From: Methylophilus sp.
GTDB lineage: Bacteria; Pseudomonadota; Gammaproteobacteria; Burkholderiales; Methylophilaceae
NCBI GenBank assembly: GCA_030696695.1
Contig: JAUYRP010000034.1
Span: 734,599 to 798,598, forward strand
DNA length: 64,000 nucleotides
Direction: 5' to 3'
Positions 1-9,047 of the stretch are shown in pieces (position 1 is the stretch's first letter; every line of letters begins with the position of its first letter). Made by a program: the position numbers and the translations under genes. The notes below the pieces were generated by a model. That model was not told the origin of the DNA. It did no database searches and worked only from the letters and a program-made list of their open reading frames with translations.

Positions 1-416
1 GCTTGCGTAGGTCTACCCACTGCCCAATCGCTTAAACCACTTAAGGGCAACCGCCAGCCCAGCGTTTTTTCGGTAAGGCTCTCTGCATCTTGAGCAGATA
101 CGCGCTCACCTTTGGCATTGGTGAGCGTCACTTGCGCGGTGGATTTTTCAATATGCGCTATTTTGCTGCCTAGCGGTGTAAATATATCAATCCCATCGGT
201 ATCGCTAAGGTGTAACCAGTGCAAGCTGCCTGAATAGCCTTTTCCATCGGCGTTGACAGCGAGCCTGCCTTGAATGTTAAAGGTTTGGATTGCAGCTATT
301 TGTTTTAAATGGATTTGGTGTACAGAAACATCAGTGGCGGGTCGAACCGGAGGTTGTATGGCACAACCTCCGATGATTAACCAGACCAGAGCTAGGAATA
401 AACGCGAGAATACCAA
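1..416 (-). CDS. lolB: Outer-membrane lipoprotein localisation factor LolB (3' part outside the window)
   Basis: LolB receives lipoproteins from the periplasmic carrier LolA and inserts them into the outer membrane. The translated product has a short hydrophobic leader ending in IIGGC, a plausible lipobox, followed by QGRLAVNADGKGYSGSLHW and GWRLPLSGLSDW, both typical of LolB. No ATG is available in frame before a stop codon, so a TTG at 416 is proposed; it leaves a 14-residue leader before the lipobox cysteine. The gene runs off the left edge, so the C-terminal half is not visible. It lies directly downstream of the secreted TPR protein on the same strand, an arrangement common in betaproteobacteria where ispE usually follows. 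The family call is solid; the start is uncertain. Confidence 0.82.
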   Translation of the reverse strand, partial: MVFSRLFLALVWLIIGGCAIQPPVRPATDVSVHQIHLKQIAAIQTFNIQGRLAVNADGKGYSGSLHWLHLSDTDGIDIFTPLGSKIAHIEKSTAQVTLTNAKGERVSAQDAESLTEKTLGWRLPLSGLSDWAVGRPTQ

Positions 417-467
417 TGGCGAATGGATGGTGATGTTGGGAAGAATGCGTAAATACTTAAATTTTCA

Positions 468-2150
468 TTAAGACTTGAATTTTTTGGTGGTCGCCAATAA
501 CACATCATTTTCTGGAAATGCCTTCAGCGCTTGCTCCCAAATAATCTTAGCTTCTTCTTGCTGGCCTTGTTTCCATAAAGCCTCGCCTAAATGTGCTGCA
601 ATTTCAGGATCTGCCTGAATTTCATAGGCTTTTCTCAAATATTCAATAGCATTGGGCAAGTCTCCTAACCGAAAATATACCCAACCCAAACTATCCATAA
701 TGTAGTGGTCATTTGGCGATAGCTTGAGTGCAGTTTCTATCAAGGTTTTGGCTTCGATCAGCTTAATGTTGCGGTCAGCATAGGAGTAACCAAGCGCATT
801 GTAGGCAGCAGCGTAATCTGGGCGCATTTTAATCAGCTTATAAAGCTCTACTTCCATAATATCGAGCTTGCCAATACGCTCCGCCATCATTGCGTAGTCA
901 TACACCAACTCAGGGGAGTTCGGCATGTTGTTGACCGCTTTTTCTGCTAATTCAAAAGCGTCTTGATAACGCTTTGCTTGACTCAGTAAATTGACCTCGG
1001 TTTGGATAATCAGTATTTGCTGCTCTACAGTTAAGTCGTTCACATCATCCAGCAAGGCAATTGCGGCATCCACACCTTTTGTCCTAGCTATCACGCCAGC
1101 AGCAGAAAGTCGGCCATCTAAGTAAAATTCACCGGGCTGAATTTTGTCGTACCAAGTCAATGCACGTGCATCATCTTTCTGTCTTTCAGCAGAACGGCCG
1201 AGGTATAAATATAATTGGTCAGGCTCTTTAAAGCCGCCTTTGAGTGCTTGCTCAAAGTACTGATCTGCCATTTTGTACTCTGCAGATTCAAGAGATAGCA
1301 AGCCTACAACTGCGCTGACCTCAGGGCTACCTTTTGAGCTTTCAACTAACCGTATAAACTCTGGTTTCGCCTCTTCAATTTTCTTTTGACTCACCAATGT
1401 TTTTGCATACGCCATGCGGATGTCATTCGCATTCGGATATTTTTTTAAAAATGCTTTATAAAAACCTAGCGCTTTGTCAGGCGATTCTTTAAATAAGATT
1501 TGCGCTTGCATCTGTGCGCCTGTTTCCCAGCCTGGGCGATGTTTGTCTGCCGTCTCTAATGCGGCTTTTGCAATGTCTGGTTTGTCTGCAAAGAATGCAG
1601 CCTGTGCTATGGCAAAATGTGCCTCGGGCAGTTTAGGGTAAGGCTTAGCCAGTTCTTGCACTACCTCTAATACTTCTTGCTTGTCTTTTTGTTTAGAAAG
1701 TAAGGTGTTGAGATATAAAAAGCCATTCGCACGCGTATCTTCTTTGGCTAACAGTTTTTTAATTTGTGGCTTGGCATCTTTTAAATTGCCACTTGCCACC
1801 AAAAGCTGACTAGCAGCTTGTTGTGCTTCTATCGAATTCGGGTCTAGTTCAGTCCACAAAGTGGATGCATGTAATGCCAAAGCGGGCTGGTTAGCATAAG
1901 CTGCAACTTTGGCTGCGCGCTCTGCCAAGCGAGGGTCACGCGTTTGCTTAGCTAAATCTAAAAATAATTGGCTAGCCAATGAAAGTTCACCGCGCTGCCC
2001 TGCAATTTCACCAAGCAAATATTTATATACAAACTCTGCATTGGCCTCAGTGATTTTAGGCGTAACAGCAGATGCGCTCTCAGCGTAAGCCATGCTGCTA
2101 CTTGCAAAGCAAATCACGAGGGATAGAACAACTTGTTTAATTTTTGGCAT
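468..2150 (-). CDS. Secreted tetratricopeptide-repeat protein
   Basis: This 560-residue protein has a cleavable signal peptide (MPKIKQVVLSL... ending ASSSMAYA at about residue 23) and is otherwise a solenoid of TPR helices from about residue 40 to the end. Examples are the blocks around DYAAAYNALGYSYADRN and HYIMDSLGWVYFRLGDLPNA. TPR proteins of this type act as periplasmic or outer-membrane scaffolds; no enzymatic motif is visible. It is followed 51 bases later by lolB on the same strand, so the two are probably cotranscribed, which suggests a role in envelope biogenesis (inference). The substrate or partner cannot be told from sequence. Confidence 0.85.
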   Translation of the reverse strand: MPKIKQVVLSLVICFASSSMAYAESASAVTPKITEANAEFVYKYLLGEIAGQRGELSLASQLFLDLAKQTRDPRLAERAAKVAAYANQPALALHASTLWTELDPNSIEAQQAASQLLVASGNLKDAKPQIKKLLAKEDTRANGFLYLNTLLSKQKDKQEVLEVVQELAKPYPKLPEAHFAIAQAAFFADKPDIAKAALETADKHRPGWETGAQMQAQILFKESPDKALGFYKAFLKKYPNANDIRMAYAKTLVSQKKIEEAKPEFIRLVESSKGSPEVSAVVGLLSLESAEYKMADQYFEQALKGGFKEPDQLYLYLGRSAERQKDDARALTWYDKIQPGEFYLDGRLSAAGVIARTKGVDAAIALLDDVNDLTVEQQILIIQTEVNLLSQAKRYQDAFELAEKAVNNMPNSPELVYDYAMMAERIGKLDIMEVELYKLIKMRPDYAAAYNALGYSYADRNIKLIEAKTLIETALKLSPNDHYIMDSLGWVYFRLGDLPNAIEYLRKAYEIQADPEIAAHLGEALWKQGQQEEAKIIWEQALKAFPENDVLLATTKKFKS

Positions 2151-2435
2151 TAATTTATGTTTCCAGTGAACGTTGAGTCGACTACTCTTTTAATTATCAT
2201 ACTATTTCTGCACCTGATGGTTTAGTCCGTGACAGTTTATGCAAGTTCATCCATAATTAAAGGTTACGTGATAAATAAGTCAAAATAATACGTAAAGTGG
2301 TATCAACTACAATTAGGACTATATCGTTTTGCCAGAAACTTTTCTACAAGTTTTGTCTCAATAAGCGGTTGGTTTTTAAATATATAACGACGACTATCTA
2401 GATCGAAGTACAACTACATAAGATGCATACTATTT

Positions 2436-3383
2436 ATGGATAATTTAACAGTAGAAGCGATTGAGCTCACACGTTTATACGGGGGTAGGGCGGCAGTCAG
2501 TGACGTGAGCTTTAACTTAGCCAAGGGTCAGGTATTAGGCTTTCTAGGGCCGAATGGTGCGGGTAAATCCACCACCATGAAAATGCTGACAGGTAATTTA
2601 GCCCCTAGCGCAGGTAGCGTTAAAATTTGTGGTATTGATATGATGGAAAGCCCTAAAGAAGCCAAAGCGCTAATTGGGTATTTGCCAGAAATGCGCCCGT
2701 TATACAAAGAGTTCACTGTAGATGAATACTTAACGATCGCAGCAAGATTGCACAAAGTAAGTAGCAAGCACATCAAAAAGGCCGTAGAGAGTGCAAAAGA
2801 GCGTTGTGGCTTGTCACACATGAGCAAACGCCTAATCGAAAACTTATCTAATGGCTATCAACAACGCGTAGGGATTGCCCAAGCCATTATTCACAACCCA
2901 ATGGTGGTGATTTTGGATGAGCCAACCGTAGGTTTAGATCCAATCCAAATCCGTGATATTCGCGCACTGATTAAAGAAATCGGTCAAGAACACAGCGTGA
3001 TTGTGTCCACACATATTCTGCCTGAGGTAGAAATGGTGTGCGATCACGTACAGATTATCGACAAAGGTAAGCTGGTGTTTAACGGTGGCATCGATGTGCT
3101 GAAACGTCAACGCATAGGCAATAAATTGTTACTAGGCTTTAAACAACCACCTACAGAATCTGCTTTGCTGCAAATTCCAGGCATTGCAGAGGTGGAGCAT
3201 GTAGATGGTATGGTGCGTGTGCGCTTTACTGAGGGGAGCAACCCTAATGAAGCGATTGTAGAAGCTTCTGTAAAAGAAGGCTGGGGCTTGTATCAAATTG
3301 CCCCTGATCAAACCAGCTTGGAAGATGTCTTTGTACAATTGACCTATCAAGAAGCTGTGCCTGTCGAAGAAAAAGCAGCATAA
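2436..3383 (+). CDS. ABC transporter ATP-binding protein, GldA-like
   Basis: A 315-residue ABC-type ATPase that powers the membrane partner encoded next. Walker A is GPNGAGKST at residues 38-46, the signature is LSNGYQQR near residue 137, Walker B is VVILDEPT, and the switch histidine is in STHILPE. The C-terminal 90 residues form the extra domain seen in ABC-2 type exporters. It is followed after 10 bases by the permease, then the GldG-like and DUF4340 genes, an operon shape known from the gliding-associated GldA/GldF/GldG family and its relatives in non-gliding proteobacteria. The transported substrate is unknown. Confidence 0.9.
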   Translation: MDNLTVEAIELTRLYGGRAAVSDVSFNLAKGQVLGFLGPNGAGKSTTMKMLTGNLAPSAGSVKICGIDMMESPKEAKALIGYLPEMRPLYKEFTVDEYLTIAARLHKVSSKHIKKAVESAKERCGLSHMSKRLIENLSNGYQQRVGIAQAIIHNPMVVILDEPTVGLDPIQIRDIRALIKEIGQEHSVIVSTHILPEVEMVCDHVQIIDKGKLVFNGGIDVLKRQRIGNKLLLGFKQPPTESALLQIPGIAEVEHVDGMVRVRFTEGSNPNEAIVEASVKEGWGLYQIAPDQTSLEDVFVQLTYQEAVPVEEKAA

Positions 3384-3393
3384 AGGATTAAAC

Positions 3394-4140
3394 ATGGTAT
3401 TCAGTATTGCAAGAAAAGAATTGAAAAGTATGTTTGCATCACCCATGGGCTGGATTATTCTGGCCTTATTGATGTTTGCATTCGGTACTTATTATCTCAA
3501 CGGTGTGAATAACTATTTCGAAGTCATGTCAGGGTCTATCCGCCCAGCAGAGCGTTATGGGGTCACGCAATTTGTAGGACAAACTGTATATGGCGTAGCT
3601 TCTTTTATTATGCTGTTTGCAGTGCCGCTACTCTCCATGCGCCTAATCTCTGAAGAGCGCCGTAGTCAAACCATGCCATTTTTGTTCAGTGCGCCTTTAT
3701 CGCTCACCGAGATTGTGGTGGGTAAGTTTTTAGGCTTGGTGTTGTTCTTGGCTATTCTCGTGCTGTACATCGCCATTATGCTATCAACACTCAATATCTG
3801 GTCAGACATTGATTTTGGTTACGTGATTGCCAATTCAGTCGGCCTGTTATTGCTGGTAGCGAGTTTTTCAGCATTAGGCTTGTATTTCTCTAGCCTGACC
3901 TCTCAGCCGATTGTGGCTGGTATTTTGAGCTTTATCGCTTTGTTTGTATTGATGATTTTGGACCGCTTTTTTGCAGGTGACCCAACCAATATCATGTCTC
4001 ATCTATCTCTGATGAAGCATTTTCAGTCGTTTGCTGGTGGATTGATTGACACCGCTGATATCGCATATTTTGCTTTATTTATCATTACATTTTTAACACT
4101 CACGATTCGTCGCTTAGATGCTGACCGTTTAAGAGGCTAA
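3394..4140 (+). CDS. ABC-2 type permease, GldF-like
   Basis: A 248-residue inner-membrane permease with about six hydrophobic segments, the first at MGWIILALLMFAFGTYYL. The phrase LISEERRSQTMPFLFSAPLS is typical of the ABC-2 permease family that pairs with GldA-like ATPases. It starts 10 bases after the ATPase stop behind AAAGGA and is followed 13 bases later by the GldG-like gene. It probably forms the channel of the complex; substrate unknown. Confidence 0.88.
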   Translation: MVFSIARKELKSMFASPMGWIILALLMFAFGTYYLNGVNNYFEVMSGSIRPAERYGVTQFVGQTVYGVASFIMLFAVPLLSMRLISEERRSQTMPFLFSAPLSLTEIVVGKFLGLVLFLAILVLYIAIMLSTLNIWSDIDFGYVIANSVGLLLLVASFSALGLYFSSLTSQPIVAGILSFIALFVLMILDRFFAGDPTNIMSHLSLMKHFQSFAGGLIDTADIAYFALFIITFLTLTIRRLDADRLRG

Positions 4141-4153
4141 TTGGATTTATTTT

Positions 4154-5548
4154 ATGAAAATTAACCGTAATTTAAGACTACAAATGTTGGCACAAAACTG
4201 GTTGTTTGTGCTCGTGTTCCTCGTGCTGGTTGCGATGTTGGGCTACCTAGCAAGTCAATATCGTTACGCCAAAGATATCACGCAGGCTAATCGAAACATT
4301 CTGACGCAAGGCAGTATTAACGTACTCAAACAGATGCAGGGTGCGGTAAATATTACTGTATACGCTACCAATGACGATGCCAATAATGGTGACACGTTCC
4401 GCAAAGGTGTGTCTGATTTTGTGGCGCGTTATCAACGTGAAAAGAAAGATATTTTCCTTAAATTTATTAATCCATCAGAAGAACCCAAGTTAGCGCAAGA
4501 AGCTGGCGTAAAAACCGATGGCGAGATTGTGGTGGAGTTCAATAAACGCTTAGAACACATTAACCCGCCAGTAGCAGAGCAAGAAATGACCAACTTATTG
4601 GTGCGTTTATCTCGTACCAACAACCAACCCATCATGTTTTTGGATGGTCATGGTGAACGCCATTTGCAAGGGGTAAAAAATCACGATTTGGGCGAGTTTG
4701 GCAAACAGCTTGAAAGCAAAGGCTTTAAATTTGCCAACCCAGATTTAACCATTGCGCAAGAAGTGCCAGCTAATGGCGCAATGTTGGTGATTGCAAGCCC
4801 ACAAGTAGATGTGAGCGAAATCGAAGCCAAGAAGATTCTGACTTACATTGAAGCAGGCGGTAATGTGCTTTGGTTGTTGGATGACGATAATGTGCGTGGC
4901 TTGAAAATTGTGGCCGATTATTTGGGCTTGTCTATTTCGCCTGGCATAGTCATTGATAAGACAGCTGAACAGTATCGTGCAGACCCTAAAGTCGCATTTG
5001 CAAGTTTTTATGGTGACCACCCCATTACACGTAGCTTTCAACTTCGTACTTTGTTCCCAGAAGCGCATGAAATTGATGCAAAAGCTTCGGATGATTTGGG
5101 CTGGAAAGTTGGCCGTTTGGTCGAGGTCGCACCGAATGGCTGGTTAGAGTCAGATAAAATTCCTAAAGACGCTAAAAATCTCAAAGTGAGTTTTGACCGC
5201 CAAAAAGATAAACAAGGCCCGATTAATATTGGCGTGGCGCTTGAGCGCGAGTATGGCAAAAAAGGGCAACGTGTTGTAGTGATGGGTAATGCCAACTTCT
5301 TATCCAATACCTTTATTACCAATGGAGGCAACTTGGATTTTGGCTTGAATATTGTCAATTGGTTGGCAGGTGATGATCGTTTAATCACCATTCAACCACT
5401 GCCACTCAAAGACATTAACGTCACGATTCCTAATGATGACCAAGGCCGTTTAGTGGCGTGGACAGTGTTTCATAGTTTCCAATTCTTTATTCCAATCGCC
5501 TTCTTCGTGGCTGGCTTTTGGTTATGGTGGAAACGCAGAAAAGCTTAA
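4154..5548 (+). CDS. GldG-like ABC transporter auxiliary protein
   Basis: A 464-residue protein with one N-terminal membrane helix (about residues 15-33, WLFVLVFLVLVAMLGYLA), a large extracytoplasmic domain and a C-terminal helix (FFIPIAFFVAGFWLWW) ending in WKRRKA. The soluble part contains FLDGHGERHL and GGNVLWLLDDDN, which fit the ABC-type auxiliary (GldG) domain that binds an unidentified ligand. It belongs to the same operon as the ATPase and permease, and the DUF4340 gene follows 18 bases later. In Bacteroidetes this set supports gliding; in betaproteobacteria its role is not established. Confidence 0.85.
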   Translation: MKINRNLRLQMLAQNWLFVLVFLVLVAMLGYLASQYRYAKDITQANRNILTQGSINVLKQMQGAVNITVYATNDDANNGDTFRKGVSDFVARYQREKKDIFLKFINPSEEPKLAQEAGVKTDGEIVVEFNKRLEHINPPVAEQEMTNLLVRLSRTNNQPIMFLDGHGERHLQGVKNHDLGEFGKQLESKGFKFANPDLTIAQEVPANGAMLVIASPQVDVSEIEAKKILTYIEAGGNVLWLLDDDNVRGLKIVADYLGLSISPGIVIDKTAEQYRADPKVAFASFYGDHPITRSFQLRTLFPEAHEIDAKASDDLGWKVGRLVEVAPNGWLESDKIPKDAKNLKVSFDRQKDKQGPINIGVALEREYGKKGQRVVVMGNANFLSNTFITNGGNLDFGLNIVNWLAGDDRLITIQPLPLKDINVTIPNDDQGRLVAWTVFHSFQFFIPIAFFVAGFWLWWKRRKA

Positions 5549-5566
5549 GTCTTAAGGTCCTAAATT

Positions 5567-6463
5567 ATGAAAAAAAGATGGTTGTTAAATCTGCTGTTGC
5601 TCACATTTGTGGTGGGCATTGCGTTATTTTTGCATTTCCGTCCTCAAGATGAAGTGCAGTCCGCCAAAGATTTTGAAGTGTCCGCACTAAAAATGGCAGA
5701 TTTTACAAATGTTAAAGTAGAGTTTCCTGCGCAAGCACCAGTGGCTTTTGAAAAGGTGGATGGCTTTTGGCGTATGACCGCACCTTATAAATCACGTGCC
5801 GATCAAATGTCCGTGCAACGCATTCTTTCCATTATCGCTGCCAGAACAAAAGTGAAATTGCCAGCTACAGACCTGACCAAATATGGTTTGGATAACCCGC
5901 TGTTAAAACTCAAGTTAACAGATGCGGGTGCCACACATGAGTTTGCATTTGGTACCTATAATCCGGTGACGGAAGAGCAATATGTGGGCTTTAAAGATGC
6001 GGTTTATTTGCTCCCCGGTAGCTACAGCGAAGCAGCTTCCACCCAACCGATCGAACTCGTAGATAAGCGTCCACTCACCGTGGCAGAAGCCAAGCAAATT
6101 GTTGGTTTGGATTTAGGTCGCCTAGAGCAATGGGAAGAGATCCGCCTGAATGTGGATGTGGATGACCAAGGTAAATGGCAGGTTAGTGCGCCCAAAGCCA
6201 AGCCAACCCAAAATGAAATGAATGAATGGTTAGAGTTTAGTTGGAAGCAAAGCCAAGCGACATCGGTAGAGTTTTACACACCAGATCGCAAAGCCACTTA
6301 TCCTTCGTTTGAACTTAAGCTAAAAAACGGCAAAAAAGTGCACTTTGATAAGCTACAAGAGTCGCCAGAGTATTTATTGGCACGACCAGACGAAGGTATC
6401 ATTTACCATTTCCCCAATGATGTGGGTTTTACTATGGTGAACCCGCCCATCAACTTGCAATAA
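5567..6463 (+). CDS. DUF4340 domain protein
   Basis: A 298-residue protein with one N-terminal membrane anchor (LLNLLLLTFVVGIALFL) followed by a periplasmic domain of the DUF4340 family. That family is almost always the fourth gene of GldA/F/G-like operons in proteobacteria. Recognisable stretches are KVDGFWRMTAPYKSRADQ and KYGLDNPLLKLKL. No catalytic motif is visible. The mutM start codon lies 3 bases after its stop, so translation of the repair gene is probably coupled to this operon. Confidence 0.82.
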   Translation: MKKRWLLNLLLLTFVVGIALFLHFRPQDEVQSAKDFEVSALKMADFTNVKVEFPAQAPVAFEKVDGFWRMTAPYKSRADQMSVQRILSIIAARTKVKLPATDLTKYGLDNPLLKLKLTDAGATHEFAFGTYNPVTEEQYVGFKDAVYLLPGSYSEAASTQPIELVDKRPLTVAEAKQIVGLDLGRLEQWEEIRLNVDVDDQGKWQVSAPKAKPTQNEMNEWLEFSWKQSQATSVEFYTPDRKATYPSFELKLKNGKKVHFDKLQESPEYLLARPDEGIIYHFPNDVGFTMVNPPINLQ

Positions 6464-6466
6464 GCC

Positions 6467-7291
6467 ATGCCAGAATTACCAGAGGTCGAAACCACACGGC
6501 TAGGCCTCTTGCCCGTGCTAGGGCAAACGGTTGCGCAAGTCACCGTGCGCAACCATGGCATGCGCTGGCCCATTCCTCAAAGCTTACCGCAAACGCTGCA
6601 AGGCTTAACCTTACAAAAGTTAGAGCGTAGAGCTAAGTACATTCTAGCGAGCATGCAGAGTGGCGAAGCATCTGGCACCTTGCTTTTGCATTTGGGGATG
6701 TCTGGCCGATTATGTTTGCTAGAGCAATTTACCCCAGCAGAGAAACACGATCACCTCGATATTGCATTTGCCGATGGCAGAGTCATCCGATTACGCGATC
6801 CCAGACGTTTTGGTGCAGTGTTATGGATGGCAGGCGATGTGAATTTGCATCCGCTGTTAGCTACCCTTGGTCCGGAGCCATTACAAGACACTTTCAACGC
6901 ACGCTATTTACACAACAATATGCGCACACGAACGGCCGCCATTAAAACAACCATGATGGATGCACATTTGGTGGTAGGCGTAGGCAATATCTACGCCAGT
7001 GAATCGCTATTTAGAGCACGCATTGCACCGCAAACCCCAGCTAACAAACTTACACTTCAACAATGCGAGCGTTTAGTCGCTGAAATTAAATCCACACTCA
7101 GCGATGCCCTCAAAGCCGGTGGTAGCAGCTTGCGTGATTTCTTTGGTGCAGATGGCAATCCTGGGTATTTTCAACAAACTTACTTTGTGTATGGCAGAAC
7201 TGGTGAGCCATGCCGAGTATGTGGCAAGCCGATTTTAAGTATTCGGCAAGGGCAACGCTCTACGTTTTATTGCAAATCTTGCCAAAAGTAA
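6467..7291 (+). CDS. mutM: Formamidopyrimidine-DNA glycosylase
   Basis: This base-excision-repair glycosylase/AP lyase removes 8-oxoguanine and other oxidised purines. The 274-residue protein starts with MPELPEVET, which provides the catalytic Pro and Glu after Met removal. It carries the helix-two-turn-helix VVGVGNIYASESLFRA and ends with the zinc finger CRVCGKPI...FYCKSCQK. Length matches the family. In related genomes mutM is usually next to the TPR/lolB block; here the GldA/F/G-type operon lies between them and mutM starts only 3 bases after its last gene. Confidence 0.97.
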   Translation: MPELPEVETTRLGLLPVLGQTVAQVTVRNHGMRWPIPQSLPQTLQGLTLQKLERRAKYILASMQSGEASGTLLLHLGMSGRLCLLEQFTPAEKHDHLDIAFADGRVIRLRDPRRFGAVLWMAGDVNLHPLLATLGPEPLQDTFNARYLHNNMRTRTAAIKTTMMDAHLVVGVGNIYASESLFRARIAPQTPANKLTLQQCERLVAEIKSTLSDALKAGGSSLRDFFGADGNPGYFQQTYFVYGRTGEPCRVCGKPILSIRQGQRSTFYCKSCQK

Positions 7292-7437
7292 TGGCGGCAA
7301 GATTTGCGCAGCAATCAAGATTAACGCCTAACGAAATATTTGTTATTTGGATGTAAACGAATAGCATCAGCGCTACGGACCATAAATGTTTAGGCGACTA
7401 TTATTTTATGCCAAAGTCTAAACAGCATAAGAATACA

Positions 7438-8892
7438 TTATTCATTCTCAGCTTTGTCTGGTTTGATACAGTTTCTACCAGCATTTTTCGCCTGATACAA
7501 ATGAAGATCGGCACGCTCGATAACTTGACCCAGTGATTCGCCTGTCTGCATTTGGGCTATGCCCGCGCTGAGTGTGATATTAACCACTTCTTTATTAAAT
7601 GGTATGCGTAAATCAGCCACCGCAGAGCGAATAACCTCGGTAATATCGTAGGCATCTGCCATATCACAACCTGATAGCATGAGTAAAAATTCCTCGCCGC
7701 CCCATCGGCAGACAATATCTTCTTCTCGCACATGGGATTTAATCAGGTGTGCCACTCTAGCGAGAACGCGATCGCCAGCTTGATGACCATAGTTGTCGTT
7801 AATCTTTTTGAATAAATCAATGTCGACCAAAACCAGTGAAAGTGGGTCATCGCGGCGCTTGCTTCTAGCTACTGCCTGCTTAAAGTAAAACTCGAAGACT
7901 TGTCGACTTGTGGTACCAGTCAACTTGTCTTGCGTGGCCATGGTTTCCAGTTTGCCGTGGTAGCCGCGAAGTGCTACATGTGCAAGCAATAACACCACTA
8001 CACTGATAATCAGTGTAACGCTCATATTGATTAGCAGAGCGGTTTCAATGCGTTCTGAGCTAGGATCATTCACTTGCTCTACAATCAGATACCAATCAAA
8101 CTCTGGCACAAGTCGGCTATTAATGTAGAGCATGCTGCCATTGCTTGCTTTGAGCGATAGTGATGCGCTAGGAGACGTTAAAATTTGTAAGAAGGCTCTA
8201 TCCAGACTGGCCTTATTTTGTATATGCAGTTCAGGGTTATATTGACTGCTTTGCAACATGACATCACCTTGCCGGTTGACAAAGTAAATCTCGCGTCCGT
8301 AGCGTTTCTGATAGTTTTCAATTAATTCAACTACAGTTTGCAAAGATAACCCAACGCCAATGACACCAATAAAATTGCCGGCCTTATCTTCGATGCGGTA
8401 ATTCACAAAGATACTGAGACGTTGCTTGTCTGCGGTGTCACGATCAATGTTGATGACATAGGGTTGCTGGGATGATTTGGCTTGGAAATACCAAGCATCC
8501 TCTTTGGTATTTGTCTTGATTTTTTTTAATACGCCAGATGGGTGATAGTACAGTCTTGATGACTCAGACACAAAAAACGCGGTAATCGTATTGTATTTCT
8601 TCTGAATTTGCGCAAGATAACTGGTCATTTTGCTGGCATCTTGCTCGCCACCATTCACCCAGTCATACACAAATACATCATTGGCCATCAAGGAGGAAAT
8701 AAGCAATGGTTGCAATAAGTCGCGCTGGATTTCAGAGTAAATATTATCGCTTGTGAGAGGCAGCATCTCATGCTGCAAGCGATCAGTCAGAGAATCTTTG
8801 GCGAAAAAATACCCTATCAGGCTGGTAGCTAGAAATCCAGCCAGCACAATGACACTTAGTAGAACGGTATATAAACGTTTGTTGACAACCAT
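7438..8892 (-). CDS. Membrane diguanylate cyclase with extracytoplasmic Cache sensor
   Basis: A 484-residue enzyme predicted to make c-di-GMP from two GTP. A membrane helix at residues 8-30 and a second near 283-305 bracket a double-Cache-type periplasmic sensor, including the stretch IFVNYRIEDKAGNFIGVIGVG. The cytoplasmic GGDEF domain has an intact active site RWGGEEF. The inhibitory I-site REED lies five residues before GGEEF, so product inhibition is expected. It stands alone between mutM and the symporter gene. Confidence 0.92.
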   Translation of the reverse strand: MVVNKRLYTVLLSVIVLAGFLATSLIGYFFAKDSLTDRLQHEMLPLTSDNIYSEIQRDLLQPLLISSLMANDVFVYDWVNGGEQDASKMTSYLAQIQKKYNTITAFFVSESSRLYYHPSGVLKKIKTNTKEDAWYFQAKSSQQPYVINIDRDTADKQRLSIFVNYRIEDKAGNFIGVIGVGLSLQTVVELIENYQKRYGREIYFVNRQGDVMLQSSQYNPELHIQNKASLDRAFLQILTSPSASLSLKASNGSMLYINSRLVPEFDWYLIVEQVNDPSSERIETALLINMSVTLIISVVVLLLAHVALRGYHGKLETMATQDKLTGTTSRQVFEFYFKQAVARSKRRDDPLSLVLVDIDLFKKINDNYGHQAGDRVLARVAHLIKSHVREEDIVCRWGGEEFLLMLSGCDMADAYDITEVIRSAVADLRIPFNKEVVNITLSAGIAQMQTGESLGQVIERADLHLYQAKNAGRNCIKPDKAENE

Positions 8893-9047
8893 TAAGATAA
8901 CCTGAATCGATAAAATTTTGTTTTGCTGATATCAATTCAAGATTATGACAAACCTGTAATAGGTTCTTATAGCAGAATAGGCGGGGCTTTCTATTCCATT
9001 TCTGTATTATTGAATCACGGAAAAGTTAAAGGTTAAAGCAAATACAT

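Noticed and set aside
274..471. Rightward 65-codon ORF opposite lolB.
   Set aside because: Antisense to the recognisable LolB signal peptide and N-terminus, no family resemblance, no ribosome binding site.
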